Assembly: GCF_013388355.1 (NCBI RefSeq)
Contig: NZ_CP058246.1
Span: forward strand, 868,001 to 932,000
From: Flavobacterium sp. LPB0248
GTDB taxonomy: Bacteria; Bacteroidota; Bacteroidia; Flavobacteriales; Flavobacteriaceae
Direction: 5' to 3'
DNA: 64,000 bases
The translations under genes and the position numbers were made by a program. This document shows, in pieces, positions 51,020 through 60,282 of the stretch. Position 1 is the stretch's first letter. The number at the start of each line of letters is the position of its first letter. Below the pieces are notes generated by a model, which saw only the letters and a program-made list of their open reading frames with translations, did not search any database and had not been told where the DNA came from.

Positions 51020-52534
51020 ATGAGAAAAAAATTTTTTATTTACGGATTCTTATTGTTTCTAATTGTTGCTGCAATTTATTACTATACTGGACGAGGTTAT
51101 TTACTCGTATTTATTATCCCAATCTTACTGATTGTAGGAGTCTATAATGCATCTCAAGAAAAACACGCTATTTTAAGAAACTTCCCTGTTCTAGGTTATT
51201 TCAGATATTTATTTGAAATGATTGCACCTGAGATTCAGCAATATTTTATTGAAAGATCTACAGACGGAAAACCTTTTTCTAGAAACCAGCGCTCCTTAGT
51301 TTATCAAAGAGCTAAAAACATTGATTCTAGTACACCTTTCGGAACACAATTAAACTTAAATACAGAAAACTACGAAGGAATCAAGCATTCTATTTTCCCT
51401 GCAAAAGTAAACGAAGAATTACCTCGTGTATTAGTTGGAGGAAAAGATTGCAAACAGCCTTATTCTGCTTCTTTATTTAACGTTTCGGCAATGAGTTTTG
51501 GTTCGTTGAGCGAACATGCGGTTCGCGCCATTAATATTGGAGCAAAAAAGGGGAATTTCTATCAAAACACAGGAGAAGGTGGACTAACTGAATTTCACCT
51601 TGCAGGAGGCGGTGATATTACCTGGCAGATTGGTACAGGATATTTTGGCTGTCGTGATGCAGAAGGAAATTTTAGTCCAGAAAATTTTTCTGAAAAAGCA
51701 AATCTTCCAAATGTAAAGATGATCGAGATTAAAATTTCTCAAGGTGCAAAACCAGGTCATGGAGGTGTATTGCCTGCTGCTAAAAACACAGAACAAATTG
51801 CTAAAATTAGAGGCGTTGTGCCACATACTATGATTCTTTCTCCTCCAGGCCATCATGCTTTTTCTGATGCCAATGGATTAATTCAATTTATTAAGCAATT
51901 ACGCGAGTTATCTAACGGAAAACCAATCGGATTTAAACTATGTATTGGCAATACTGAGGAGTTTGAAGCAATCTGCCAAGAGATGATCAACGAAGATACT
52001 TATCCCGATTTTATCACTGTCGATGGTGCAGAAGGTGGAACTGGAGCTGCTCCTCTTGAATTTGCAGACGGCGTCGGAATGCCTTTTGAACCTGCTTTGA
52101 TTTTTGTGAATAAAACTTTGGTACGTTTAGGCATTCGTGATAAAATGCGCATTATTGGAAGCGGAAAAATCATTTCTGGTTATTCTATTTTACATGCCAT
52201 TGCGTTGGGCGCAGACATGTGTAACAGCGCAAGAGGCTTTATGTTCTCTTTAGGCTGTATTCAAGCCTTACGCTGTCATAATAATGAATGTCCAACAGGA
52301 GTAGCAACTCAAAACAAAATGCTAATGAAAGGATTGGTTGTTACTGATAAATCTGAAAGAGTGTATCATTTTCATAAAAACACGCTACACGCTGCAAACG
52401 AACTTTTGGCTGCAGCCGGAAAAACCTCATTTGCCGATGTTGACATCAACATATTTATGCGTGGAGATGAGTTTACCAATTTATCGGAACTCTATTTCCC
52501 AGACAATTTGAAAAACGTTACGCAATTCTCATAA
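51020..52534 (+). CDS. Membrane-anchored FMN-binding glutamate-synthase-family protein
   Basis: A 504-residue protein with two N-terminal membrane helices (about 5-20 and 26-42) followed by a glutamate synthase large-subunit central-type domain. TIM-barrel FMN features include ASLFNVSAMSFGSLSEHA, KPGHGGVLPA, TVDGAEGGTGAAPLEF and IIGSGKIISGYSI; a 3Fe-4S site is visible as C-x5-C-x4-C in LGCIQALRCHNNECPTGVATQ. It lacks the N-terminal glutaminase domain and so is not a complete GOGAT. Its substrate is unknown. Confidence 0.85.
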   Translation: MRKKFFIYGFLLFLIVAAIYYYTGRGYLLVFIIPILLIVGVYNASQEKHAILRNFPVLGYFRYLFEMIAPEIQQYFIERSTDGKPFSRNQRSLVYQRAKNIDSSTPFGTQLNLNTENYEGIKHSIFPAKVNEELPRVLVGGKDCKQPYSASLFNVSAMSFGSLSEHAVRAINIGAKKGNFYQNTGEGGLTEFHLAGGGDITWQIGTGYFGCRDAEGNFSPENFSEKANLPNVKMIEIKISQGAKPGHGGVLPAAKNTEQIAKIRGVVPHTMILSPPGHHAFSDANGLIQFIKQLRELSNGKPIGFKLCIGNTEEFEAICQEMINEDTYPDFITVDGAEGGTGAAPLEFADGVGMPFEPALIFVNKTLVRLGIRDKMRIIGSGKIISGYSILHAIALGADMCNSARGFMFSLGCIQALRCHNNECPTGVATQNKMLMKGLVVTDKSERVYHFHKNTLHAANELLAAAGKTSFADVDINIFMRGDEFTNLSELYFPDNLKNVTQFS

Positions 52535-52538
52535 ACAG

Positions 52539-52568
52539 AAAAGCCTCTTCAAAATTGAAGAGGCTTTT
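52539..52568. terminator. Bidirectional hairpin terminator
   Basis: A perfect 14-bp stem (AAAAGCCTCTTCAA / complement), four bases after the stop of the 51020 gene and before the end of the convergent lipoprotein gene. Confidence 0.9.
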
Positions 52569-52586
52569 TCTAAAAATCTATTTTAA

Positions 52587-53018
52587 TTACAATTTTGCTG
52601 TTTCTTTACCTGCGCTTGTATTTCCTTCTAAAACCGCTAATTCTTCTTGATCTACTAATTCTTGAGCCAAAATAGCATTATTATAAGCTAAGAAATACAC
52701 ATCAAACTTTACACCTTCTGCAATAAGAGAAGATGAAATCTGATCGTTTTTAATCATCTCTTTTAATAAGTCTGGAAAAGATTCTTTATAGGCTAATTTA
52801 TTTGCATCGTTTTCCTCTAAATTCGTTTCAATTCTGATTTCAATTTTATTGTCGTTTAGAAAAGCTTTTGCTGTTGTACTAGTAATACCGCTTCCTTTTA
52901 TAGAAGATGAATTATTGTAATTACTTACATGTTCCTGAATCTTCTGCTTAGTGTTTTTACAGCTAATTAAAAATAATGCAAAAGCTAGCGCAAATGCGAT
53001 TTGGGTAATTTTTTTCAT
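52587..53018 (-). CDS. Lipoprotein, paralogue 1
   Basis: A 143-residue lipoprotein: a signal ending LISC (lipid Cys20), then KNTKQKIQEHVSNYNN, an intermediate alpha/beta region (AKAFLNDNKIEIRIETNLEENDANKLAY) and VKFDVYFLAYNNAIL. It is a clear paralogue of the next minus-strand gene upstream (53284-53691), sharing CKNTKQK, NDNKIE-R-ET-L--N, and FDVYFLA-N. Its own C-terminal tail (GNTSAGKETAKL) is extra. Function unknown; 265 bases separate the pair. Confidence 0.7.
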   Translation of the reverse strand: MKKITQIAFALAFALFLISCKNTKQKIQEHVSNYNNSSSIKGSGITSTTAKAFLNDNKIEIRIETNLEENDANKLAYKESFPDLLKEMIKNDQISSSLIAEGVKFDVYFLAYNNAILAQELVDQEELAVLEGNTSAGKETAKL

Positions 53019-53201
53019 AAATTTTTGGTTTAATAGTTATTTTTTAACTCAAACATAATTAATTTATAACATAAAACCAATATACTATTACAAAAAAATG
53101 TATGTAATTCTTTGAATTCAAACCGATTATATTCGCGAAAACAAAATATTTGTAAGAATAAAAACGTCTCCTTTACACTTCATTTTTAACTGTAAATACA
53201 A

Positions 53202-53236
53202 AAAAGTCTCTTTAAATAAATTTTAAAGAGACTTTT
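53202..53236 (-). terminator. Hairpin terminator of the 53284 lipoprotein gene
   Basis: A perfect 15-bp stem (AAAAGTCTCTTTAAA / complement) with a five-base loop. It separates the two paralogous lipoprotein genes, which are therefore separate transcripts. Confidence 0.85.
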
Positions 53237-53283
53237 AATATGTAAGAATCAAAATGATCGGTTTCCTGTAAAAATGTGATTTA

Positions 53284-53691
53284 TTATTTCAAAATATATT
53301 TAAGAGATTCCCCTGTAAGCACCTCTTTATCTAATACAGTATTATCATTTGCCAAAAAGTAAACATCAAATTGCACCCCCTCTTCTATTAATTGTCTTGG
53401 AATCTGATCTTTTTCAATCATCGATCTTATAAGCTTTACAAATGATATAGAAGAAGCTAATTTATTGCCTTCATTTTGGTCTAAGCCAGTTTCAAATCTC
53501 AATTCAATTTTATTATCATTAATGTAACCTCTTGCTGTAGTAAGCGTTACATTTTCGGCTCTAAAACTTGGAGCAATGTTTTTATTGTACGTAACAACAT
53601 ACTCTTGAAGTTTCTGTTTGGTATTTTTACAGCTTACAAGCATCAATACCATCATTATTGCAAAGGCAATCTGGCTTATTTTCTTTAGCAT
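53284..53691 (-). CDS. Lipoprotein, paralogue 2
   Basis: A 135-residue lipoprotein with the signal MLKKISQIAFAIMMVLMLVSC (lipid Cys21) followed by KNTKQKLQEYVVTYNK. The body matches paralogue 1 along its length (GYINDNKIELRFETGLDQNEGNKLA, GVQFDVYFLANDNTVL). It starts six bases after the GH88 stop, so it shares that transcript. Function unknown. Confidence 0.7.
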   Translation of the reverse strand: MLKKISQIAFAIMMVLMLVSCKNTKQKLQEYVVTYNKNIAPSFRAENVTLTTARGYINDNKIELRFETGLDQNEGNKLASSISFVKLIRSMIEKDQIPRQLIEEGVQFDVYFLANDNTVLDKEVLTGESLKYILK

Positions 53692-53697
53692 AATATT

Positions 53698-54876
53698 CTA
53701 TTTTAGTTTTTGAAGTCTTAATAACGCCTCAAGATAGTAATAATCTGCGTAATTTATAGAACAATCTACCTCACTGTTTGCTGGTTTATGTCCTGTTGAA
53801 TGCAATAAAAATGCCGAATTGACATCATGACTCTGATAATGATCTGAAAGCGAAACGATCATCTTTTTAGCTTTTGTCAAATATTCAGCTTTTAAATTCT
53901 TGTCTTTTGTATACGAACTTAATTCTAAAAGTGCAGACGAAACAATCGCCGCCGCTGAAGCATCTCGAGGTTCGTTAGGAATATTTGGCGCATTAAAATC
54001 CCAATATGGAACCAAATCTTCTGTAGTTAATTTATCTAAATAAACACGAGCTAATTTATGGGCAAAATCTAAAAACTTAACGTCTTTTGTTTCCCTGTAA
54101 GTCATTGTAAAACCGTAAATCGCCCAAGCCTGACCACGTGCCCACATACTATCATCACTATATCCTTGCGCTGTTCTTCCTTTTATCTTTTTTCCGGTTT
54201 CAAAATCATAGATTATGACATGATACGAAGTGTTATCTGGTCTAAAATGATTTGCCATTGTAGTTTCTGCATGCTTTACAGCTATATCATATAAATTTTT
54301 ACTTCCTCCATTTTTTGAAGCCCAAAACAAAAGCTCCAAATTCATCATATTATCAATAATAGTATTGTGTCCACCCATTTTATTATGTGGCCAAGACTGA
54401 ATCGTCCCTACTTTCGGATTGAAAAGTGTTGCCAGCGTATCGGCTGTTTTTAAAATAATTTGCTTATACTCTGGATTCTTAGTCAATCTATATCCGTTTC
54501 CAAAACTATTAAAAATCTGAAAACCTAGATCATGATCCGCAGCTTTGCTTACAGATAGGGGCGTTAAAAAGCGACTGAATTTATCGGCTTCTTTTTCCCA
54601 TTTTTTATCTTTTGTAGCTTCATACAAAAACCACAATTCACCAGGCCAGAATCCACTTGTCCAATCTTTATAACCAACAAATTTCCATTCATTACTTCCG
54701 TTTGGAACCGTTCTAGGAGAAGTCCCGTCATTTGGAATTACCAATAGTGTTTTAGATGCTTGCTCTGCGCAATAATCTAACTGCTTTTTAATATTAAATG
54801 AATTGTTTTTTTGAGAATAGCCTTGGTTTCCTAAAAGAAATAAAGCTGCAATCAGGGTAAAAAATTTTGCCTTCAT
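53698..54876 (-). CDS. GH88-family unsaturated glucuronyl hydrolase
   Basis: A 392-residue (alpha/alpha)6-barrel hydrolase with a signal peptide (1-21). It removes the unsaturated uronic acid left on oligosaccharides by polysaccharide lyases. Family signatures are DWTSGFWPGELWFLYE (about 71-86), DHDLGFQIFNSFGNGY (Asp114 or 116) and NTIIDNMMNLELLFWAS with catalytic-type Asp175, plus DDSMWARGQAWAIYG (about 245-259) and the C-terminal INYADYYYLEALLR. It may work with the secreted lyase at 3 kb, although the genes are 50 kb apart. Operonic with lipoprotein paralogue 2. Confidence 0.88.
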   Translation of the reverse strand: MKAKFFTLIAALFLLGNQGYSQKNNSFNIKKQLDYCAEQASKTLLVIPNDGTSPRTVPNGSNEWKFVGYKDWTSGFWPGELWFLYEATKDKKWEKEADKFSRFLTPLSVSKAADHDLGFQIFNSFGNGYRLTKNPEYKQIILKTADTLATLFNPKVGTIQSWPHNKMGGHNTIIDNMMNLELLFWASKNGGSKNLYDIAVKHAETTMANHFRPDNTSYHVIIYDFETGKKIKGRTAQGYSDDSMWARGQAWAIYGFTMTYRETKDVKFLDFAHKLARVYLDKLTTEDLVPYWDFNAPNIPNEPRDASAAAIVSSALLELSSYTKDKNLKAEYLTKAKKMIVSLSDHYQSHDVNSAFLLHSTGHKPANSEVDCSINYADYYYLEALLRLQKLK

Positions 54877-55000
54877 GTGGTTTCTTGATAAATAGTTATT
54901 TTAACCGATAAATGTATGAAATAAAGTAAATTGATTCTGGTTTTGTATTTTTTGTTACCTAAAAACGGATTGTTGACTACCCTATTCTAAAGTATTCGAT

Positions 55001-55129
55001 CTAGTTTGCCATTCCGAGGAACGAGGACACGAGCGATAGCGAACTGGCGAAGCAATTGCCTCCACAGGCTGGTGAATTACTTTGCGGAATTTCTCGTGTG
55101 ATTCCTCGTTCCTCGGAATGACAAACGAG
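55001..55129. repeat. Inverted repeat GCCATTCCGAGGAACGAGG
   Basis: The left arm (GTTTGCCATTCCGAGGAACG..., 55004-55033) pairs with the right arm (GATTCCTCGTTCCTCGGAAT..., 55093-55127) with few mismatches over about 30 bases and a 59-base spacer. Same family as 45708-45811. Confidence 0.85.
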
Positions 55130-55155
55130 ACTTAATTTCTTTTAAAAATTTAGTC

Positions 55156-55163
55156 TAAATTTG
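55156..55163 (+). promoter_or_regulatory. -7 promoter element TAAATTTG
   Basis: A TAnnTTTG match 24 bases before the TTG start of the DUF2809 gene, supporting that start. Confidence 0.55.
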
Positions 55164-55187
55164 CTTTAACCAAAACCCAATCTCAAC

Positions 55188-55571
55188 TTGAACAAAACCA
55201 GAATCTACTATTTCTTAGCTTTTATAAGCATCATTTTCCTCGGAATCCTTTCAAGAAAAATATCTTTTATCCCGTTATGGATAGGTGATTTTCTATATGC
55301 TGTGATGATTTATTTTCTGGTCCGAATATTTCTTCCATTCAAAAATGCATTTTTAGTCGCTTTGTTTTCACTTTTGATTTGTTACGGAATTGAATTTCTA
55401 CAATTGTATCAAGGCGAATGGATGATAGAACTCAGAAAAACACTTTTTGGAAAATATGTTTTAGGTCAGGGATTTCTTTGGGAAGATATCATGGCTTATA
55501 CTTTTGGAATCTTTGTGGTTTTTATGACTGAGAAATTTACGTTGCATTATCTCAATCAAAAGTCTGCGTAA
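55188..55571 (+). CDS. DUF2809 membrane protein
   Basis: A 127-residue protein with four hydrophobic helices (about 7-22, 29-47, 50-67 and 98-118). FLGILSRK near the start, LWIGDFLYAVMIYFLVR, IEFLQLYQGEWMIELRKT and GQGFLWEDIMAYTFGI match DUF2809. The start is probably TTG: the first in-frame ATG falls after the second helix. The 3' end overlaps the convergent exporter gene by 20 bases. Function unknown. Confidence 0.75.
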   Translation: MNKTRIYYFLAFISIIFLGILSRKISFIPLWIGDFLYAVMIYFLVRIFLPFKNAFLVALFSLLICYGIEFLQLYQGEWMIELRKTLFGKYVLGQGFLWEDIMAYTFGIFVVFMTEKFTLHYLNQKSA

Positions 55572-57330
55572 TTTTTTCGATATTTAAACTGTTTGCCATT
55601 GCCATAAATATCTGATGATACGTTCCTTTATTATCATATAATTCATCATGTGTTCCTTTTTCGACACACCTTCCCTTTTCTAGAACTATAATATTAGAAG
55701 CATCAATAATCTGGGAAATGCTGTGCGATATAATAATTACGGTTCTATCTTTTTTGATGGCATCCAAAGATTTTTTAATTTGCTCTGTTGCAATAGCATC
55801 TAAACTTGCTGTGGGTTCATCGAGGAAAATGATTGGCGGATTTTTTAAAAACAATCTAGCAATTGCAATTCGCTGCTGCTGGCCTCCTGAAAGCAAATGT
55901 GCATCAGAATCATATCCTTTTGGCAACTGAATTACCTGTTCGTGAATATAGGCTTGTTTTGCCGCTTCTATAATTTCTTCTTTGGAAGCTTCAGGTTTTC
56001 CATATAAAATATTCTCTGCAATTGTGCCTTTAAAAATGTGATTTTTTTGCAGTACTAGACCAATATTTTTACGCAAAAAATCTGTATTGTATTCCACCAA
56101 ATCAACTCCATCCAAAAATATCTGACCAGACGAAGGCAAGTAGAATTTATCCAATAAATTAATAATCGTACTTTTTCCAGCTCCGCTTAATCCAACCAAA
56201 GCTGTGGTTTCATTTGGTTTTACCGTAAAATTAATATCGTAAAGTGCTTGTGTTCCGTTTGGATATACAAAATCTACATTTTTTACTTCGATCAGTCCAA
56301 CAACTTTTTCCGGGATAAAATCACCGCTCGTTTCCACTTCTTTTTCTGCTTCTAAAATATCGAAGAATCCTTCAGAATAAATCAAAGCGTCATTTACCTC
56401 GTCATAAATTCGGTGTAATTGCCTAATTGGCGACGAAACATTATTAAACAACATTATATGAAACATAATCGCTCCAATTGTCATTTGATTATTCAAAACA
56501 AAATAAGCTGTTAGAATAATGATAATTACCACTCCAATCTGTTCGACAAAGCTTTTAATGCTTTCAAAAATAAAACTAGTCTTTCTTGTCTGCAGCTGAT
56601 TTTCGGTCATCTCAAACTGAATCTTTTCATGACGATCGGCTTCTGTAGATTCACGCACAAAGGATTTAATTACTGTTATGGATTCAATTAAACTGATAAT
56701 TCCGTTGTTCTTAGTTTCACGATAATTGCGCATTCGACGTCTGAATCCACTCAATTTTGTCGCTTGCAATTGACTGATATAAAAATAAATCGGAATAATA
56801 CATAAACTCACCAAACCCACATAAACATTGGCATAAAACATAATAACTAAAGCCACAAAAGCGTTGGCAAACAAAGGCAGAATATCAATAAAGAAGTTTT
56901 GAACCAATCTGGTCAAACTACTAATTCCAGCATCAATTCTGGTCTGCAGTTTTCCGCTTTCATTTTCATCAGAAGTATAAAACTCCATTCGGTAACTTAG
57001 AATTTTTTCTACTATAGTTTGCGAAATATCACGTGTAATGAAAATTCGGAGTTTTTCTCCGTAGAATTTCTGTCCAAATTGAACCACAGAATTAACCAAT
57101 TCTTTAGTTAACAAAACGATACTAATAATTCCGAGTAAATGAAATCCTTTGGATAAAGGTTCGTGGGCAACCATTAAATTGTTTATGGTATCTACAGTAT
57201 ATTTTAAAATTACAGCATTTACCTGCGCCGCAAATGAACCCAAGAAAGTTAGCAATAAAGTTGCAATTACCATTTTTCGATACGGCTTTACAAAAGGCAA
57301 GATTTTTTTATAAAGTACTGATAATTGCAT
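55552..57330 (-). CDS. ABC exporter, ATPase fused to membrane domain (MsbA-like)
   Basis: A 592-residue half-transporter. Six membrane helices span about 20-310, with the type I exporter core domain (FYTSDENESGKLQTRID, SGFRRRMRNYRETKNNGIISLIES, shortened). The nucleotide-binding domain shows Walker A GLSGAGKST, Q-loop LVLQKNHIF, signature LSGGQQQR, Walker B IIFLDEPTASLD and H-loop SHS. It would act as a homodimer moving a lipid or drug out of the cytoplasm; the substrate cannot be read. The ATG at 57330 is preferred. Confidence 0.9.
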   Translation of the reverse strand: MQLSVLYKKILPFVKPYRKMVIATLLLTFLGSFAAQVNAVILKYTVDTINNLMVAHEPLSKGFHLLGIISIVLLTKELVNSVVQFGQKFYGEKLRIFITRDISQTIVEKILSYRMEFYTSDENESGKLQTRIDAGISSLTRLVQNFFIDILPLFANAFVALVIMFYANVYVGLVSLCIIPIYFYISQLQATKLSGFRRRMRNYRETKNNGIISLIESITVIKSFVRESTEADRHEKIQFEMTENQLQTRKTSFIFESIKSFVEQIGVVIIIILTAYFVLNNQMTIGAIMFHIMLFNNVSSPIRQLHRIYDEVNDALIYSEGFFDILEAEKEVETSGDFIPEKVVGLIEVKNVDFVYPNGTQALYDINFTVKPNETTALVGLSGAGKSTIINLLDKFYLPSSGQIFLDGVDLVEYNTDFLRKNIGLVLQKNHIFKGTIAENILYGKPEASKEEIIEAAKQAYIHEQVIQLPKGYDSDAHLLSGGQQQRIAIARLFLKNPPIIFLDEPTASLDAIATEQIKKSLDAIKKDRTVIIISHSISQIIDASNIIVLEKGRCVEKGTHDELYDNKGTYHQIFMAMANSLNIEKITQTFD

Positions 57331-57369
57331 TTATTTGAATTTTAGCTAACATATCAAATATAAGAATTC

Positions 57370-57377
57370 TAAATTTG
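57370..57377 (+). promoter_or_regulatory. -7 promoter element TAAATTTG
   Basis: A TAnnTTTG match 30 bases before the rdgB ATG, in the gap to the divergent exporter gene. Confidence 0.5.
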
Positions 57378-57407
57378 TGTTGAAAATCATTTAAACACAT
57401 TATACTT

Positions 57408-57986
57408 ATGAAACTCGTTTTCGCTTCAAACAACAAAAATAAAATCGCCGAAATTCAAAGCATGCTTCCTGATAGCATAAAAATATTGAGTTTAGAAGAT
57501 ATTAATTGTTTAGAAGATATTCCAGAAACAGCTGACACTATAGAAGGAAATGCCATTTTAAAAGCAGATTATGTAACTCAAAAATATGGTTATGATTGTT
57601 TTGCAGATGATACAGGCCTAGAAGTAAATGCGTTAAATGGAGAACCTGGAGTTTATTCTGCGCGATATGCAGGCGAACAAAAAAATGCAGACGATAACAT
57701 GAACAAGCTTTTAGACGCATTAAAAAACGAAGAAAATCGCAGCGCCCAGTTCAAGACCGTTATCACTTTAAACCTGAATGGAAAGCAATATTTGTTTACC
57801 GGAATTGCAAAAGGAGAAATTACGCTAACCAAAACAGGAACAAATGGTTTTGGTTATGATCCTATTTTTAAACCAGAAAATTTTAACGAGACCTTTTCAG
57901 AACTGCCTTTGGAAACTAAAAACACTATAGGTCATCGCGGAAAAGCAGTTAAGCAACTCATTGATTTCCTGAGCACCACAAAATAA
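57408..57986 (+). CDS. rdgB: Non-canonical purine NTP pyrophosphatase (RdgB/HAM1)
   Basis: A 192-residue house-cleaning enzyme that hydrolyses dITP, ITP and XTP to monophosphates. The N-terminal [16 protein letters not shown] is the substrate-binding motif; [25 protein letters not shown] (55-80, shortened) carries the catalytic acids, and [11 protein letters not shown] and SHRGKA-like [10 protein letters not shown] complete the family signature. Full length, cytosolic, single gene. Confidence 0.95.
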   Translation: MKLVFASNNKNKIAEIQSMLPDSIKILSLEDINCLEDIPETADTIEGNAILKADYVTQKYGYDCFADDTGLEVNALNGEPGVYSARYAGEQKNADDNMNKLLDALKNEENRSAQFKTVITLNLNGKQYLFTGIAKGEITLTKTGTNGFGYDPIFKPENFNETFSELPLETKNTIGHRGKAVKQLIDFLSTTK

Positions 57987-58161
57987 TTGTTTAAAATACA
58001 ACATTTTATTAGCTAAATTTTAGATTTTGAGACGTGTTTTTTGGCATATTTCTTCATTTAACACGAAAATTTATTTCAACAAAAATGTAACTTTTTGATA
58101 ATCAATTCTTAACAAATACATAATTCTTAAAATTGCATTAGTTTATCTGAATAATTAGCAG

Positions 58162-58169
58162 TAATTTTG
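58162..58169 (+). promoter_or_regulatory. -7 promoter element TAATTTTG
   Basis: A perfect TAnnTTTG match 20 bases before the helicase ATG at 58190; a TTG lies 26 bases upstream, slightly farther than usual. Confidence 0.6.
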
Positions 58170-58189
58170 CACCCTATTTTAAAACACAT

Positions 58190-60109
58190 ATGAATAAATT
58201 TGAACAATTAGGATTGAATGAATCGTTACTGAAGGCGATTTTAGATCTAGGATTTGAAAATCCGTCAGAGGTACAGGAAAAGGCGATTCCCCTATTATTG
58301 GAAAAAGACACGGATATGGTTGCGTTGGCTCAAACAGGGACAGGGAAAACGGCAGCTTTCGGTTTTCCGCTAATTCAAAAAATTGATGCCGACAACAGAA
58401 ATACACAAGCATTAGTTTTATCGCCAACACGCGAGTTATGTTTACAGATTACTAACGAACTTAAAAACTACTCAAAATACGAAAAAGGTATTAATGTGGT
58501 AGCAGTTTACGGAGGAGCTAGTATAACAGAGCAAGCAAGAGAAATAAAGAGAGGTGCACAAATTATTGTAGCAACTCCAGGAAGAATGCAAGACATGATT
58601 AACAGAGGTCTAGTAAACATTAAAAATATAGATTACTGTATTTTGGATGAGGCTGACGAAATGTTAAACATGGGATTCTATGATGATATCGTATCTATTT
58701 TATCAGATACTCCAGATGAAAAAAGCACATGGTTGTTCTCTGCAACTATGCCGCAAGAGGTTGCTAGAATTGCAAAACAATTCATGAGCGATCCTCTAGA
58801 AATTACTGTGGGAACTAAAAATTCAGGTTCATCTACAGTTTCTCACGAATTTTATTTAGTTAATGCTCGTGATCGTTACGAAGCTTTAAAACGTTTAGCC
58901 GATGCTAATCCTGATATTTTTTCTGTAGTTTTCTGTCGTACAAAAAGAGACACGCAAGCTATTGCAGAGAAATTAATTGAAGATGGATATAGCGCCGCTG
59001 CGTTACACGGAGATTTATCTCAAGCACAACGTGACGGTGTAATGAAATCGTTCCGTGGAAGACAAATTCAGATGCTTGTTGCTACTGACGTTGCTGCACG
59101 TGGTATTGACGTTGACAACGTAACTCACGTTGTGAACTACCAATTACCTGACGAAATCGAAACTTACAACCACCGTTCTGGTCGTACTGGTAGAGCTGGA
59201 AAATTAGGAACTTCTATTGTAATTGTTACAAAGAGTGAGTTACGTAAGATTTCTTCTATTGAGAGAATCATCAAACAAAAATTCGAAGAAAAAACTATTC
59301 CATCTGGAATCGAAATCTGCGAAATTCAGTTATTACACTTAGCAAACAAAATTAAAGATACTGAGGTTGATCACGAAATTGACAACTATTTACCAGCAAT
59401 CAACAATGTTCTTGAAGATTTATCTAAAGAAGAATTGATTAAGAAAATGGTTTCAGTAGAATTTAACCGTTTCATTACTTATTACAAGAAAAATAGAGAT
59501 ATTTCTGTAGGTGGGGAAAGACGCGAAAGAGGTGATTCTGAGCCAAGAGAATTCAGCAACAACGGAGCAGTTCGTTATTTTGTAAACATCGGTTCTAGAG
59601 ACAACTTCGATTGGATGTCATTAAAAGATTACTTGAAAGAAACACTAGATTTAGGTCGTGATGATATCTTTAAAGTAGATGTTAAAGAAGGATTCTCTTT
59701 CTTCAACACAGATCCACAGCATACAGACAAAGTAATGGACGTTTTAAACAACGTACAATTAGAAGGTCGTCGTATCAATGTTGAGATTTCTAAAAATGAT
59801 GGTGGCGGAAGACGTGACCACAACAACCGTGGTGGCGGACGTAATTCTGGCGGCCCAAGAAGAGAAGGAAACTTTGCTCCTAGACGTGAAGGCGGATTCA
59901 GAAGCGATAGAAATTCTTCAAGAGACGGTGGATCACGCGAAGGCGGATCTCGTGACGGAGGTTTTAGAGGTGATAGAAACTCAGCTCCTAGAAGAGAAGG
60001 TGGCTTCAGAAGCTCTGCTCCAAGAAGCGAAGGTGGTTCAGATAGAGCTCCAAGACGTTCAGAAAACTTTGGCGATAGCTCAAGACCAAGAAGATCTAGA
60101 AGAGATTAA
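58190..60109 (+). CDS. DEAD-box RNA helicase, DeaD/CsdA-type, RG-rich tail
   Basis: A 639-residue ATP-dependent RNA helicase. Motifs: Q (NPSEVQEKAI), I AQTGTGKT, Ia PTREL, Ib TPGR, II DEAD, III SAT, V (VATDVAARGIDV) and VI HRSGRTGRAG. A DbpA-like RNA-binding domain lies at about 462-545 (VRYFVNIGSRDNFDWMSLKDYL...). The last 90 residues are low complexity with repeats of Arg-Glu-Gly-Gly and Arg-Gly-Gly type, an RNA-binding tail that can drive phase separation in other proteins. Likely role: ribosome assembly and cold adaptation. A strong terminator follows. Confidence 0.92.
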   Translation: MNKFEQLGLNESLLKAILDLGFENPSEVQEKAIPLLLEKDTDMVALAQTGTGKTAAFGFPLIQKIDADNRNTQALVLSPTRELCLQITNELKNYSKYEKGINVVAVYGGASITEQAREIKRGAQIIVATPGRMQDMINRGLVNIKNIDYCILDEADEMLNMGFYDDIVSILSDTPDEKSTWLFSATMPQEVARIAKQFMSDPLEITVGTKNSGSSTVSHEFYLVNARDRYEALKRLADANPDIFSVVFCRTKRDTQAIAEKLIEDGYSAAALHGDLSQAQRDGVMKSFRGRQIQMLVATDVAARGIDVDNVTHVVNYQLPDEIETYNHRSGRTGRAGKLGTSIVIVTKSELRKISSIERIIKQKFEEKTIPSGIEICEIQLLHLANKIKDTEVDHEIDNYLPAINNVLEDLSKEELIKKMVSVEFNRFITYYKKNRDISVGGERRERGDSEPREFSNNGAVRYFVNIGSRDNFDWMSLKDYLKETLDLGRDDIFKVDVKEGFSFFNTDPQHTDKVMDVLNNVQLEGRRINVEISKNDGGGRRDHNNRGGGRNSGGPRREGNFAPRREGGFRSDRNSSRDGGSREGGSRDGGFRGDRNSAPRREGGFRSSAPRSEGGSDRAPRRSENFGDSSRPRRSRRD

Positions 60110-60130
60110 TCATTTAAGATCTTAAAATAT

Positions 60131-60169
60131 AAATCCCAAATTCCTACTTTTATATGGAATTTGGGATTT
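60131..60169 (+). terminator. Hairpin terminator of the DeaD-type helicase gene
   Basis: A perfect 14-bp stem (AAATCCCAAATTCC / complement) with an 11-base loop and a T-run. Confidence 0.9.
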
Positions 60170-60282
60170 TTTCTTATATCTAATAATCTTATCAATGTCT
60201 TTGTTAATTTTCTTATAATTAAATTCCAAGACTATGAGATATTTAATCCCGATTTACTACTTTTAGAGCTTTAAATCAGGAT

